From Geodermatophilus marinus (GTDB lineage: Bacteria; Actinomycetota; Actinomycetes; Mycobacteriales; Geodermatophilaceae), in NCBI RefSeq assembly GCF_003428645.1, contig NZ_QVQH01000002.1:1-62986 (forward strand): DNA of 62,986 nucleotides, in the 5' to 3' direction. Numbering within the stretch: position 1 is the stretch's first letter; every line of letters begins with the position of its first letter. Positions 1-8,227 of this stretch are shown in pieces. The notes under the pieces were generated by a model. That model was not told the origin of the DNA and searched no databases. It saw only the letters and a list, made by a program, of their open reading frames with translations. The position numbers and the translations under genes were made by a program.

Positions 1-458
1 GACCATCACGCCCGCACCGACACCCTCCGCCGCGCCACCACCGGCACCCGACGACCGCTAACCTGACCCCGCTCCCGGGTGGGGACTTTCGGTGAGCACA
101 CCTGGGGAGATTCGGCGAGCGCCATCACTACTGGGAAAGGCTCAGTGGCCGGGGGGAGTCTTGAGGGCCGCAGCGATTTGCGGTGCGGCTGTACAGCCGT
201 GCCTGGGGTCATGACGCCCCCCTAGTCAAGAGTCACAGGCAGGACCGTGTGCCACCGGTTGGGGCAGTGATCAGGCCGTCGCACTCACCTGTTCGCTGCT
301 CTCCACGAGGCCCGTCCAGGAAGGCGGCGGCCTCGACGATGCGTGGAGCGACGCCGAATGTGGGTCGTCGGCACATACGTCACGGCCGTCACGCCTTCCA
401 ACGCACCCGGTGCGCCTTCACTGACCCCGGCGGCAGACTGGAGGCGGGGCTCACCGCC
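1..458. other. Left-edge stretch without a supported complete gene
   Basis: No complete gene is supported here. Two frames are open from the left edge, stopping at 59-61 and 64-66, so the C-terminal end of a gene may enter the window. Bases 80-122 carry two imperfect direct repeats. The rest up to the start at 459 shows no convincing coding signal or RNA gene. Confidence 0.35.
80..122. repeat. Two 20-bp imperfect direct repeats, IS-end-like
   Basis: Bases 80-99 and 103-122 match at 16 of 20 positions, sharing TGGGGA and TTCGG. Multiple short terminal repeats of this look occur at the ends of some IS21-family elements, but no transposase is visible inside the window, so this identity is a guess. 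Confidence 0.3.
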
Positions 459-878
459 ATGCCTGACTTGATTGATTCGCCCGCAGACGCAGACGCAGAC
501 GCAGAGGCCCAGGCCGCCGTATGGATGATCGGCCTAGGCTTCGCCGACGCAATGCCTACCCAGCTCAGCGGGGACGGTGGTATCGACGTCGTCTCCTTCT
601 GCACGGTTGCTCAGGTCAAATTTCAGGTAGCATCCATGGGCCGGCCGATGCTGCAGCCGCTGCCCGAGTTCGTCGGCACTGCGAGTCCGCGGCCAGACCC
701 GGCCGCGCAGGCCCGGGTGGAGATGTTCATCGTCGAGCAATACGCAGCCGGCCGATCGCTGCGTCAGCTCCCGGAGCTGACCGACCGCTCCTTCTCCGCG
801 GTCCGCAACATCCTCACGCGGCACGGCGTCCACCGCCGGGGCGCTGGCGCGGAAGCGCTCCGTCAAGCCGGCGCCTGA
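459..878 (+). CDS. Mrr-like nuclease fragment fused to helix-turn-helix domain
   Basis: The 139-residue product starts at ATG 459, preceded by a GGAGG-like site. After an acidic DADADADAEA run, residues about 20-60 contain GDGGIDV followed by VAQVKFQ and a GRP motif. This is the D...QxK core seen in Mrr-type restriction endonucleases that act on modified DNA. Residues about 85-139 read like the short HTH module common in actinobacteria (YAAGRSLRQL, SFSAVRN, RRGAGA). The usual rest of the nuclease fold after the core is missing. It may be a DNA-binding regulator built on a nuclease remnant, or a small nuclease. It lies in the integrative element. The assignments are by eye. Confidence 0.6.
   Translation: MPDLIDSPADADADAEAQAAVWMIGLGFADAMPTQLSGDGGIDVVSFCTVAQVKFQVASMGRPMLQPLPEFVGTASPRPDPAAQARVEMFIVEQYAAGRSLRQLPELTDRSFSAVRNILTRHGVHRRGAGAEALRQAGA
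483..507. repeat. Short GCAGAC hexanucleotide run inside a coding region
   Basis: A run of GCAGAC units encodes the alternating Asp-Ala stretch near the N-terminus of the Mrr-like/HTH protein. Such short in-frame repeats can vary in copy number by slippage. Confidence 0.6.
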
Positions 879-1111
879 GGACCTGCATCCAGGGCCCCCG
901 CCAATCGCAGCCGCCGAGAGAGAATATGGACGGTCATGGCAGTCCTTGGTCCTTCATCGGGGAGGCGGCTTCGGGACAGCGACAAGGACTCATCCTGTGT
1001 TGGGGGCGTCGAGGAAGCGCCCAGCTATCGCGGGAGGCCACCGCTCAGTTCCGGGATCCCGCTGGCTGAGACGATCGCCTTATTGAAACGATGAAGTCTC
1101 GCCCAAGCGCG

Positions 1112-2830
1112 CTACTCGTCGCCCCGTGGCTCCCCTTCGGCGGCCGATTCACTCTTCTGCACCGCGTCCACCATTAATTCGGTGAGCTTTTGAAGAGACG
1201 TGACAAGACGACCAGCAACCGACTCGAAAGCGGCCAAGCTGGCCATATTTGCGACACCTAGCGACTCCGCCGCTCTGGCTTGCTGAGACCCAGCTAAGTG
1301 TGCAACCCCGCCTTTGGACCGAAAACTTTGGAGGTGACGCAGGATGGCTGTGCAATCAGTCGTGTCGCCAAGCTCGTTAGCGAAGCGCTGTAGAAGGCGC
1401 AACGACTGATCACCCTTGTCGAAAGCGCTCAGGTGGCCCTTCAGAGGCCCTACATCGATCCCGTCGATTAGCGATTTGGTGAGGATGAGCAGCGCTGGCC
1501 CGAGCGATACTGGATCGTCGGCTACCGGGCCAATCAGTGAGTCAAACTCTGCCTTGATATCACCATCGAGCGCCTTCCATAGCGGTGCCCCAAGCACACG
1601 CTGCGACGCCGCGTTGGCCGACTCACGAGCTCGGCGCAAGTCGCCCATAACGTCTCTCGAGCTGGCAAACTGATTCAGAAAGTCGCGTCGGAATCGACCC
1701 TCATCCATCTTGCCCTCGGGGGGCACGTTGTATGTGCGCCAATGCCCCCATTCGTCGGATGGGAGATCACGACCAAGGTCTCCTAGATAGACCTCAACCA
1801 GTCCTATACTGTTGAACGACAAGTCAATGCCCCAAAGGTCCAGACATGTCAGTCTCGATGACGAGAGCCGATAGCGCGTCGGCTCGGCCGCATATGGCTG
1901 GAGAACTTCACGCCTGAAGTAGATCGGGGTCAGGTAGTGGAGTCGTGTGCCATCCCTATCGTAGTACGTTCCCAGCTGATCCGGGTCGCAAGTGTGCGTA
2001 AGGGGTTGACCAGTTTCGGGGTCAAGGCCGTAGATGAAGGTAGCGTACTCGCGATCCTGCCTTCGCTCTTCAAAGCGCGGCACTTTAGAGGTCCGTAGAC
2101 CAGTTAGTACGTATTGACCCATAATCCCCGAAGTGACCGGCCTGTCGCCCATGGTCGTGTCGTGGTCCGCATAGAAGTGAAAGTGGGCCCACTCGTCAAC
2201 GAATACGTCGTCCACTCTTTCGATCTCTGGGCCGTCCGTCTTGTTGATGTAGTCGAGCTGAAGAACGGCGCTAAGGCCGGCGGCGCTTAGGTACTGTCGC
2301 ATCTCTAGGGCCCGAACCTCCACCCGCCAACTGTCTTCCGTCAGTTCCCATCGAAGGAGATCCTGTTCTCGTCCAGCTCTATTTAGGTACTTCCATCCAG
2401 CGCTCGTCGGGAAAGCGTCCCAGTACCACAAAAACGTGTGGCTGATCTCAATGACAGGCAATGGGGCGCCACTAGGCCTCCGAGCGTGAGCGAAGAAACG
2501 GACCTCGATATCGCCCTCTATTGCTGCAAGTCCACCTTCGAACGTGCCATCACCCCAAATGCTGACCTTTCCGAGGTCTCGGCCAATCCACGTTGTCTCC
2601 CGCAAGGCCTCTGCAGTTTGATCAATCTTCACTGTGACGCACCCTCGGCCACCGTGCTTGTCTTCCGTGAAGAAGTGCTCTTCTAGGACCAACCAACCCG
2701 CGGGAGTCCGGGCAACTGTGCGGAGATCGTCGAGGGGCCAAAGGCCGCCTGGCAGGTTCGTCGGTCTGTTCCATAGATCGGCAAGCGTGTTTGCTGGCGA
2801 TGGCTCAAGGAATCCAGGAACGGTTGGCAT
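1112..2830 (-). CDS. Hypothetical cargo protein, possible C-terminal HEPN-like RNase domain
   Basis: About 572 residues from ATG 2830, with GGAG 9 nt upstream; GTG and ATG starts further upstream are possible. The central part contains LTPIYFRREVLQPY and VYLGDLGRDLP, signatures I associate with an uncharacterised family scattered in genomic islands. The C-terminal 130 residues look helical and contain LRHLQSFRSKGGVAH, an R-x6-H spacing compatible with the Rx4-6H active site of HEPN ribonucleases. Base composition is visibly less GC-rich than its neighbours, a sign of transfer. It sits alone between rep and the Mrr-like gene in the integrative element. A defence or abortive-infection role is plausible but inferred. 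Confidence 0.6.
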   Translation of the reverse strand: MPTVPGFLEPSPANTLADLWNRPTNLPGGLWPLDDLRTVARTPAGWLVLEEHFFTEDKHGGRGCVTVKIDQTAEALRETTWIGRDLGKVSIWGDGTFEGGLAAIEGDIEVRFFAHARRPSGAPLPVIEISHTFLWYWDAFPTSAGWKYLNRAGREQDLLRWELTEDSWRVEVRALEMRQYLSAAGLSAVLQLDYINKTDGPEIERVDDVFVDEWAHFHFYADHDTTMGDRPVTSGIMGQYVLTGLRTSKVPRFEERRQDREYATFIYGLDPETGQPLTHTCDPDQLGTYYDRDGTRLHYLTPIYFRREVLQPYAAEPTRYRLSSSRLTCLDLWGIDLSFNSIGLVEVYLGDLGRDLPSDEWGHWRTYNVPPEGKMDEGRFRRDFLNQFASSRDVMGDLRRARESANAASQRVLGAPLWKALDGDIKAEFDSLIGPVADDPVSLGPALLILTKSLIDGIDVGPLKGHLSAFDKGDQSLRLLQRFANELGDTTDCTAILRHLQSFRSKGGVAHLAGSQQARAAESLGVANMASLAAFESVAGRLVTSLQKLTELMVDAVQKSESAAEGEPRGDE

Positions 2831-3043
2831 GCTCACGTGCTCCAGTCTATTGCTGGCGATCGCGGGCGGCGCCTCCCGCATACGGCCGGCGAGCCCGGCC
2901 TTGTGGACCGGGCTCGCCGACTGTTTGGCAAGTCCTTCCGCGCCTGTGATGCGCCAGCCCTAGGTCATCGACCGGGGCGGGTCTTCAGCGCTCGAAACGT
3001 TTTCCGGTGCACCAGGGATCGGTATCTGTGTCGGACGGTGCTG

Positions 3044-4618
3044 TCAGGCGGCGCCGTCGAGCAGCTTGTCGGCTTCACCGGCCTTGCGCTGCACACGCCG
3101 GACCGCACCGCGGTCGACGGGTGTGTCGGTGAGGATCACCTCGTGTCGGACCGTGGTGAACGGGGAGCCCGGACGGACGATGCGTCCCTGCCGCTGGTCG
3201 ACGCCGGCCTCGTTGTCGGGCAGGCCCAGGGACACCAGGATTCGGCAGAACTGCAGGTTCAAGCCCTCCTGGAGCACCACGGACCCGATGAGCACCCGGA
3301 CGTCGCGGCTGTCGCGGAAGTCGGCGATCGCGTCGCCCCGGGTGTTCTGCGAGCTCTCGCCGGTGATCGTCACCGAGGGGATGCCCCACTCGGAGAGGCG
3401 CTGTTCCAGCGCGGCCAGCTCGTCCAGCGATTCGCCGATCACCAGCACCTTGAGCGCGGGGTCGTCCCGCAACCATCCCCAGATGCTGCGCGCGGCCGCG
3501 CTCGCCCCGGCCGAGAAGTGCACGTTGCCCCGGGCGATCCTCTCCTGCGCCTGGTGGCGGGCCAGGGAGTGCCGGATGCGGGCGGTGGCCTGCAGCTGCC
3601 GCTGGCGCGGGGCATCCAGCGGCGCGAAGGTGTACGCCACCTCGCAGGTCGGCAGGTCGAGCGACGCCAGTGCGTCCTCCCGGCGTAAGTACTCGACCAG
3701 TTCCCGACCCTGACCTGGGCTGTCGATGCGGTCGATCCGGCCGATGAACAACTTGGCCAGGCCCCGTCCCGACCAGTCGCGTTCCGGCAAGGTGGCTAGG
3801 AAGGCCAGGGCTTCCCTCTGCTGGGCGGCTCGGTCGGCGCGTTTCTGGTGCGGCTTCTTGGGCCTCTTCTCCTTCGGTGTGGAGACGACGGCCTCACCGA
3901 TCCCCACCACGCGCCCGTTTTCTCGCCAGACCGGGTACTCGGTCCTGGGGACGGTGTTGCCGTGGACGGTCATGGAGTCTGCGGTCAGGGCGATGGCGTG
4001 CCTGGCCTTGGCCAGGATCGAGTGGGCGCCGGCGGGGGTCTTGCGCCTGTCCTTGGGCGTGTGGTGCACCAGGAGGACGGCGATACCTCGGTCGGTCAGG
4101 GGGTCCAGGCGGGAGAGGGCGAGGCCGATGTCGGCGTTGCTGTTGACGTCCTTGCCCGGGGCGTAGGAGTACAGGTTGTCGAGGACGACCATCCGCACGC
4201 CCGCGCCCTGGCACCGGGTGGCGAGGTCGGCCCACTGTGGGGCGTCGTCCGGTCCCGGTGGGCGGGCAACACCCACGAACTCGGTGTCCGTGGCGCCGAA
4301 GCGGCGGGAGTACTCCAAGACATCCCCGGGGTCGGAAGCCAGAACCAGCACCTTCCCCGGGCCTCCGTTGGTGCGGTGCCCCATCCAGTCGCGGCCCTGG
4401 CACACCGCCCCGGTCACCGAGACGACGAGGTAGCTCTTGCCAATCTCGCTCTCTCCGTAGAGGAGGGTCAGGCCCGAGTGCAGGATGCCGTCGATCAGGA
4501 ACAGGTCGCGGTCGCCTTCTTCGTCGAGCACCTGGGCCGGGGTCCTGACACCGTAGGGGGATAGGGCTGCCCAGGACCGGTCCGTCGAGGGCGACAGGGG
4601 GACGACGGAGGTCACCAC
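3044..4618 (-). CDS. RepA-like RecA-fold ATPase fused to SF2 helicase C-terminal domain
   Basis: About 524 residues from GTG 4618 (GGAGG 7 nt upstream), or GTG 4615, which forms a GTGA overlap with the xis stop. The N-terminal half is an AAA_25/RepA-type ATPase with Walker A GESEIGKSY, Walker B VRMVVLDNL and a downstream LLVHHTPKD. The C-terminal 200 residues carry SF2 helicase motifs IV-VI (KVLVIGES, VLIGSVVLQEGLNL, DQRQGRIVRPGS) without an SF2 N-terminal RecA lobe. It is probably the replication or maintenance ATPase of the integrative element, translationally coupled to xis. Motif identity is clear; function is inferred. Confidence 0.75.
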   Translation of the reverse strand: MVTSVVPLSPSTDRSWAALSPYGVRTPAQVLDEEGDRDLFLIDGILHSGLTLLYGESEIGKSYLVVSVTGAVCQGRDWMGHRTNGGPGKVLVLASDPGDVLEYSRRFGATDTEFVGVARPPGPDDAPQWADLATRCQGAGVRMVVLDNLYSYAPGKDVNSNADIGLALSRLDPLTDRGIAVLLVHHTPKDRRKTPAGAHSILAKARHAIALTADSMTVHGNTVPRTEYPVWRENGRVVGIGEAVVSTPKEKRPKKPHQKRADRAAQQREALAFLATLPERDWSGRGLAKLFIGRIDRIDSPGQGRELVEYLRREDALASLDLPTCEVAYTFAPLDAPRQRQLQATARIRHSLARHQAQERIARGNVHFSAGASAAARSIWGWLRDDPALKVLVIGESLDELAALEQRLSEWGIPSVTITGESSQNTRGDAIADFRDSRDVRVLIGSVVLQEGLNLQFCRILVSLGLPDNEAGVDQRQGRIVRPGSPFTTVRHEVILTDTPVDRGAVRRVQRKAGEADKLLDGAA

Positions 4619-4800
4619 TGTGATGCCTCCTGTGCCTGCGTCTCGAGCCAGACGTCCACGTCTGTCCGCCGATAGCGCAGGTGTTTTCCCACCTTGTAGC
4701 GCTTGGGGCCGAGGCCGCGACTCGACCAAGCATGCAGTGTCGCCTTGGGGATGCCGAGGTACTCCGCAACGTCATTGACCGAGAGCATTCTGTCGTTCAT
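4612..4800 (-). CDS. xis: Excisionase / MerR-type HTH DNA-binding protein
   Basis: A 62-residue protein from ATG 4800, with AGGA 9 nt upstream; the in-frame ATG at 4809 lies directly against that AGGA and is less likely. LSVNDVAEYLGIPKATLHAW and the GKHLRYRRTDVDVWL end are the HTH_17/excisionase fold that bends attachment-site DNA and directs tyrosine integrases towards excision. It is the first gene of the leftward xis-rep pair and overlaps rep by 4-7 bp. It lies head-to-head with the integrase across about 675 bp that probably hold both promoters. Confidence 0.85.
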   Translation of the reverse strand: MNDRMLSVNDVAEYLGIPKATLHAWSSRGLGPKRYKVGKHLRYRRTDVDVWLETQAQEASQW

Positions 4801-5475
4801 CAACGCCATTCCTGAGCAGTTCCTGTGTCGCCTTCGCTTGGCGACGAATGGCACCGTACGGCAACCGCCCGGCTACTGCCAGTAGCACTCCGCGCCTCTC
4901 GGGCAGCCTGGGCCGAGGCGCCCAATGAGCCAGTCGACGAACTGCTCCGCGTGCTCAGAGGACATGCAAAGCTGCTGCTCAGTACGGCCTTCGGGGAGTC
5001 AGAGCAGGGCTCAGCCGCCTCGTTCGTGGGCGCTGACGGACCCGAGTGAAATGGGGTAAAGGCGCCTTGACGGGCTCCCGAGGGTGATGGGCCCGGGGCG
5101 GGGTGTCAGGCCCTCCAGGCCGCACGGCTGCATCAGGAAAGGCACTTCCTGGCCGCCGTTGCCTTCTAGGTCTCGACCCCACTCCTCGCCGGCTTCTAGT
5201 CGATGTGAATTTACTCACTTGCGCACATTCCATGTGTTCGGACAAGATGCAGTCGCGACGGCGACTGTCTGACGAGTCACCTCGAGTGACGAGGCGCCTT
5301 CCCCTGCGCTCTGTCGATGCCCTTGGGGCAGGCTCTCGCAGCCGCGGCGGAGAGAGGTCGATCCGGGCTCGGGCTAGTCCGTGCCGGTGCAGGACCGGTC
5401 GCCTCTCGCCGGGCTCCAGCGTTTCGGTCGAACACGTGTGCCCGGCGGTCGGGCTTCCCGGATGGAGGCGGAGGG
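4801..5475. other. Divergent control region between xis and integrase
   Basis: This 675-bp gap separates the leftward xis-rep genes from the rightward integrase. I see no convincing gene in it; the short open frames lack start signals and recognisable products. It should hold the opposed promoters and perhaps Xis sites, but no clear -35/-10 pair or operator stood out. Confidence 0.5.
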
Positions 5476-6621
5476 ATGGCGAAGGTCTACAGGAGAGTTC
5501 GTCCACGAGCAGGCAAGCCTGACTTGGTCACCTACGAGGCCCGCTGGCGCGAGCCGGACGGCCGGCAGAGGAAGCGCTCCTTCAGGAAGAAGTCCGATGC
5601 GGAGCGCTACAAGACGTCGATCGAGTCCAGCCTGCTCACGGGTGGCTACGTCGACCCCACGCGCGCCCGTGTGACGGTCGGCGCGTACGCCGAGCAGTGG
5701 ATGGGGGGCAGGACCGCTCTCAAGCCGAAGACCATCGCCTCGTACCGGACGCTGCTGAACAATCGCGTCCTGCCTCGCTGGGGGGGCGTCCGCCTTGACC
5801 GCGTGACCTACGAGGACGTGGCCGCCTGGGTGGCGGAGATGTCGACGGCGCTCTCGCCGTCGACGACGCGGCAGGCCTACCAGCTGCTGACTTCCATGCT
5901 CGACCAGGCGGTTAAGGGGCGGCGGCTCGCGATGAACCCGGCGGCCGGCGTGGAACTACCCCGCCTCCCGCGGAAGTCCAGGCGCTACCTGTCGCACGAG
6001 GAGGTCGGCCGTTTGGCCGACGCTTGCAGGGAGGACGGGATCATCGTCTTGATGCTCGCCTACACCGGCATCCGTTGGGGTGAGCTGGCCGCGATCCGCG
6101 TGCGCTGCGTCGCTCCGGGGGTGCGCCGCATCCACATCGAGGAGGCCATGACCGAGGTCGACGGCAAGGCGGTGTTCGGCTCCCCGAAGACGCACGCCGA
6201 TCGGTGGGTCGCGATCCCCGGGTTCCTCCGGGATGACATCTCCGCGGTGATGGCCGGGAAGTCGCCCGACGACCTCCTGTTCACCTCGCCGAAGGGCGAG
6301 GTTCTACGGGTCGGGAACTTCCGTCGCGCCAGGTTCGACCGGGCCACCGCCGGTGTGGGGCTGGTGGGCCTCGTCCCGCACGAGCTGCGCCACACCGCCG
6401 CCAGCCTAGCCATCGCCTCCGGAGCGAACGTGAAAGCCGTCCAGTCGATGCTGGGGCACGCTAGTGCCGCCATGACCTTGGACCGCTACTCGCACCTCTT
6501 TGACGACCAGTTGGAGTCGGTGGCCGACCGCCTCCACGAGGCCCGTGAGCGGAGGGCTGTGCCCCCGTTGTGCCCCCAGGGCACCGTGACGACCTTGGCG
6601 GATCACGCGGCAGGGCGCTGA
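5476..6621 (+). CDS. int: Tyrosine-type site-specific integrase
   Basis: A 381-residue phage/ICE-type integrase from ATG 5476, preceded by a purine-rich GGAGGCGGAGGG site. Residues 1-60 resemble the Arm-binding N-terminal domain (YEARWREPDGRQRKRSF). A SAM-like core-binding domain follows (VGAYAEQWM, LKPKTIASY). The catalytic domain shows all expected residues: Arg in TGIRWGELAAIR, HELRH, LGH, and the Tyr nucleophile in DRYSHLF. The gene ends 17 bp from the 3' end of tRNA-Arg, the classic position for an integrase that recombines at that tRNA. It appears intact. Confidence 0.95.
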   Translation: MAKVYRRVRPRAGKPDLVTYEARWREPDGRQRKRSFRKKSDAERYKTSIESSLLTGGYVDPTRARVTVGAYAEQWMGGRTALKPKTIASYRTLLNNRVLPRWGGVRLDRVTYEDVAAWVAEMSTALSPSTTRQAYQLLTSMLDQAVKGRRLAMNPAAGVELPRLPRKSRRYLSHEEVGRLADACREDGIIVLMLAYTGIRWGELAAIRVRCVAPGVRRIHIEEAMTEVDGKAVFGSPKTHADRWVAIPGFLRDDISAVMAGKSPDDLLFTSPKGEVLRVGNFRRARFDRATAGVGLVGLVPHELRHTAASLAIASGANVKAVQSMLGHASAAMTLDRYSHLFDDQLESVADRLHEARERRAVPPLCPQGTVTTLADHAAGR

Positions 6622-6637
6622 CCAGCCGCTATGTGAG

Positions 6638-6710
6638 TGCCCCCGGCAGGATTCGAACCTGCGACACACGGTTTAGGAAACCGATGCTCTATCCCCTGAG
6701 CTACGGGGGC
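6638..6710 (-). tRNA. tRNA-Arg(CCT)
   Basis: A 73-nt cloverleaf on the minus strand. The acceptor arms GCCCCCG and CGGGGGC pair fully, discriminator A is at 6638, and CCA is not encoded. The anticodon loop TTCCTAA gives anticodon CCT, and the T-arm contains GGTTCGAATCC. Its 3' end faces the integrase gene, making it the likely attachment site of the element to the left. Confidence 0.95.
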
Positions 6711-6821
6711 TCGTCGGCAGCCGCGCCGACCGGGGCGTACGGCGAGGAGGGTATCGGCCCACCCCTTCCCTCCCCGAGCCGGGCGGCGGCCCGGACGCCC
6801 CGGGCGCACTACCGTCGGGAC

Positions 6822-7196
6822 ATGACGGGTCTGCTGGCGGCGCTGGTCCTGGTCGCCGTTCTGGCCGTCGTCGTGGTGTGGGTCGCCTCGCCCGACCGGC
6901 GGGCGCGGCTGTCGGCCGGTCGCCAGGCCGCCCTCCCGCCGCGGGAGCGCGCCCTGCTGGCCGACGCGGTGGCCGCGGCGCGTTGGACGCCGGCGCACGA
7001 CGAGGTCGACGGCCGGACCCGCGTGCTGCTGCGCCGGTCCTACACCGGGCTCGACGGGCTGCCCGTGCTGCTGGAGGAGCGGGTCTTCACCGACTTCCCC
7101 GCCGACGACCCGGCGTGGGAGGCCCGGTTCACCGAGGCCATGGCCGGCGCGCGCTTCCGGTGCACCTACCTCAACAACGAGGAGCACGGGGCCTGA
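6822..7196 (+). CDS. Small membrane-anchored hypothetical protein
   Basis: A 124-residue protein from ATG 6822. Residues about 3-24 are one hydrophobic segment (GLLAALVLVAVLAVVVVWVA), followed by a charged domain of about 95 residues ending YLNNEEHGA. I do not recognise a family. The single N-terminal anchor and lack of a cleavage motif suggest a cytoplasmic domain tethered to the membrane. No ribosome-binding site is obvious. It is the first chromosomal gene to the right of the tRNA insertion site. Confidence 0.6.
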   Translation: MTGLLAALVLVAVLAVVVVWVASPDRRARLSAGRQAALPPRERALLADAVAAARWTPAHDEVDGRTRVLLRRSYTGLDGLPVLLEERVFTDFPADDPAWEARFTEAMAGARFRCTYLNNEEHGA

Positions 7197-7294
7197 TCCG
7201 GCCCGCTGTGGACGCTCGGACCCCCTGGGGACAGCGGGCGGGCCGGCGTCGTCGGCCGTCGTGACGGTGTCCTCCCCGACCCGAGGGAGACACC

Positions 7295-7690
7295 GTGGAC
7301 ACCCCCACCCCGACGCCGGCCGAGCTCGAGCAGCACCTGCGCTCCCTGGCCGGAGCCCTGACCGGACCGCGGGACGCCGAGTGCGTCCTCTGCTACGTCG
7401 ACCGCATGCTCGACGCCTTCGGCTGCGACGGCACCCTGCGCTGGGCCGGCCGCTGGCGGGATCTGCGGTTGCCCCGGGCGGCCGGCCTGGAGCGCCGGCT
7501 GGCGTCGCGCGGCGGTTGCTGCGACTGCGAGGTGTTCCTCAACGGCTGGACCTACCGCGACGACCTGCAGGCGGTCGGCGAGGACGGCGAACCCGACTGG
7601 CCGGCGGTGCACCCGTCCTGCGCCGGCGTTGGTCCCCGGTCGGCGCAGCCGTGCGCCAACTGGGTCCCCCTCCGCGGGGCCCGCTGGTGA
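7295..7690 (+). CDS. DUF2695 family protein
   Basis: A 131-residue protein from GTG 7295 with GAGGGAGA upstream. The closely spaced cysteines in ECVLCYVDRML and GGCCDCEVFLN, followed by W-rich segments, match the small DUF2695 family of actinobacteria, whose function is unknown. The clustered cysteines suggest a metal site or redox centre, an inference only. It is on the same strand as the downstream SRPBCC gene, with a 19-bp gap. Confidence 0.75.
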   Translation: MDTPTPTPAELEQHLRSLAGALTGPRDAECVLCYVDRMLDAFGCDGTLRWAGRWRDLRLPRAAGLERRLASRGGCCDCEVFLNGWTYRDDLQAVGEDGEPDWPAVHPSCAGVGPRSAQPCANWVPLRGARW

Positions 7691-7709
7691 CGGGGCGCAG
7701 GATGGGGCC

Positions 7710-8159
7710 ATGGGACAGGTCGTCGCCACCGCTGAACGCGTCGTCCGGGCACCGGCCGACCGGGTCCGCTCCGGGCTCGCCGACTACACCGGCGCCCGCC
7801 GCGAGGCGCTGCCGGAGCAGTTCTCCGACTACCGGGTCGAGGCCGGCGGCCAGGGCGCGGGCACCCGCGTCGCGTGGCGGTTCGCCGCCACCTCGAAGCG
7901 GGTCCGCGAGCAGCTGGTCGAGGTCTCGCAGCCCGACGCCGACACCCTGGTCGAGCGCGACACCCGCTCGTCGATGGTGACCACCTGGACCGTCCACCCG
8001 ACCGATGCCGGCAGCACCACCGTCCGGGTGCGCACCACCTGGGACGGCGCGAGCGGCGTCGGCGGCTTCTTCGAGCGCACCTTCGCACCGAGGGGGCTGC
8101 GCCGGGTGCACGAGGACCTGCTCGGCCGGCTCGAGCGGCAGCTGGGCCCGGCGGCCTGA
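7710..8159 (+). CDS. SRPBCC family lipid/ligand-binding protein
   Basis: A 149-residue protein from ATG 7710. Its layout is that of the START/polyketide-cyclase-like SRPBCC fold: an N-terminal strand VVATAERVVRAPADRV, a central GAGTRVAWRF strand, then VREQLVEV, and a long C-terminal helix GLRRVHEDLLGRLERQL. Members bind small hydrophobic ligands or act as immunity-like or polyketide-related proteins; nothing here fixes the ligand. Length is typical of a single-domain member. Confidence 0.75.
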   Translation: MGQVVATAERVVRAPADRVRSGLADYTGARREALPEQFSDYRVEAGGQGAGTRVAWRFAATSKRVREQLVEVSQPDADTLVERDTRSSMVTTWTVHPTDAGSTTVRVRTTWDGASGVGGFFERTFAPRGLRRVHEDLLGRLERQLGPAA

Positions 8160-8227
8160 CGCCCGGCGCCGGTGGGGCCGCGGGCGGGTCGGCGGCGCGC
8201 GACCGGATCGCGGGGGACCATGGCGGG

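Noticed and set aside
3894..4775. Long Arg/Pro-rich frames antisense or out of frame to known genes throughout the window
   Set aside because: High GC keeps shadow frames open; their composition is dominated by Arg, Pro, Gly and Ala and they match no family.
4825..5049. Small gene in the xis-int control region
   Set aside because: An open frame exists, but it lacks a ribosome-binding site and recognisable product and overlaps the probable promoter region.
1..5475. Second attachment-site copy of the tRNA-Arg 3' end
   Set aside because: No stretch matching the T-arm/acceptor segment was found on either strand in this interval.
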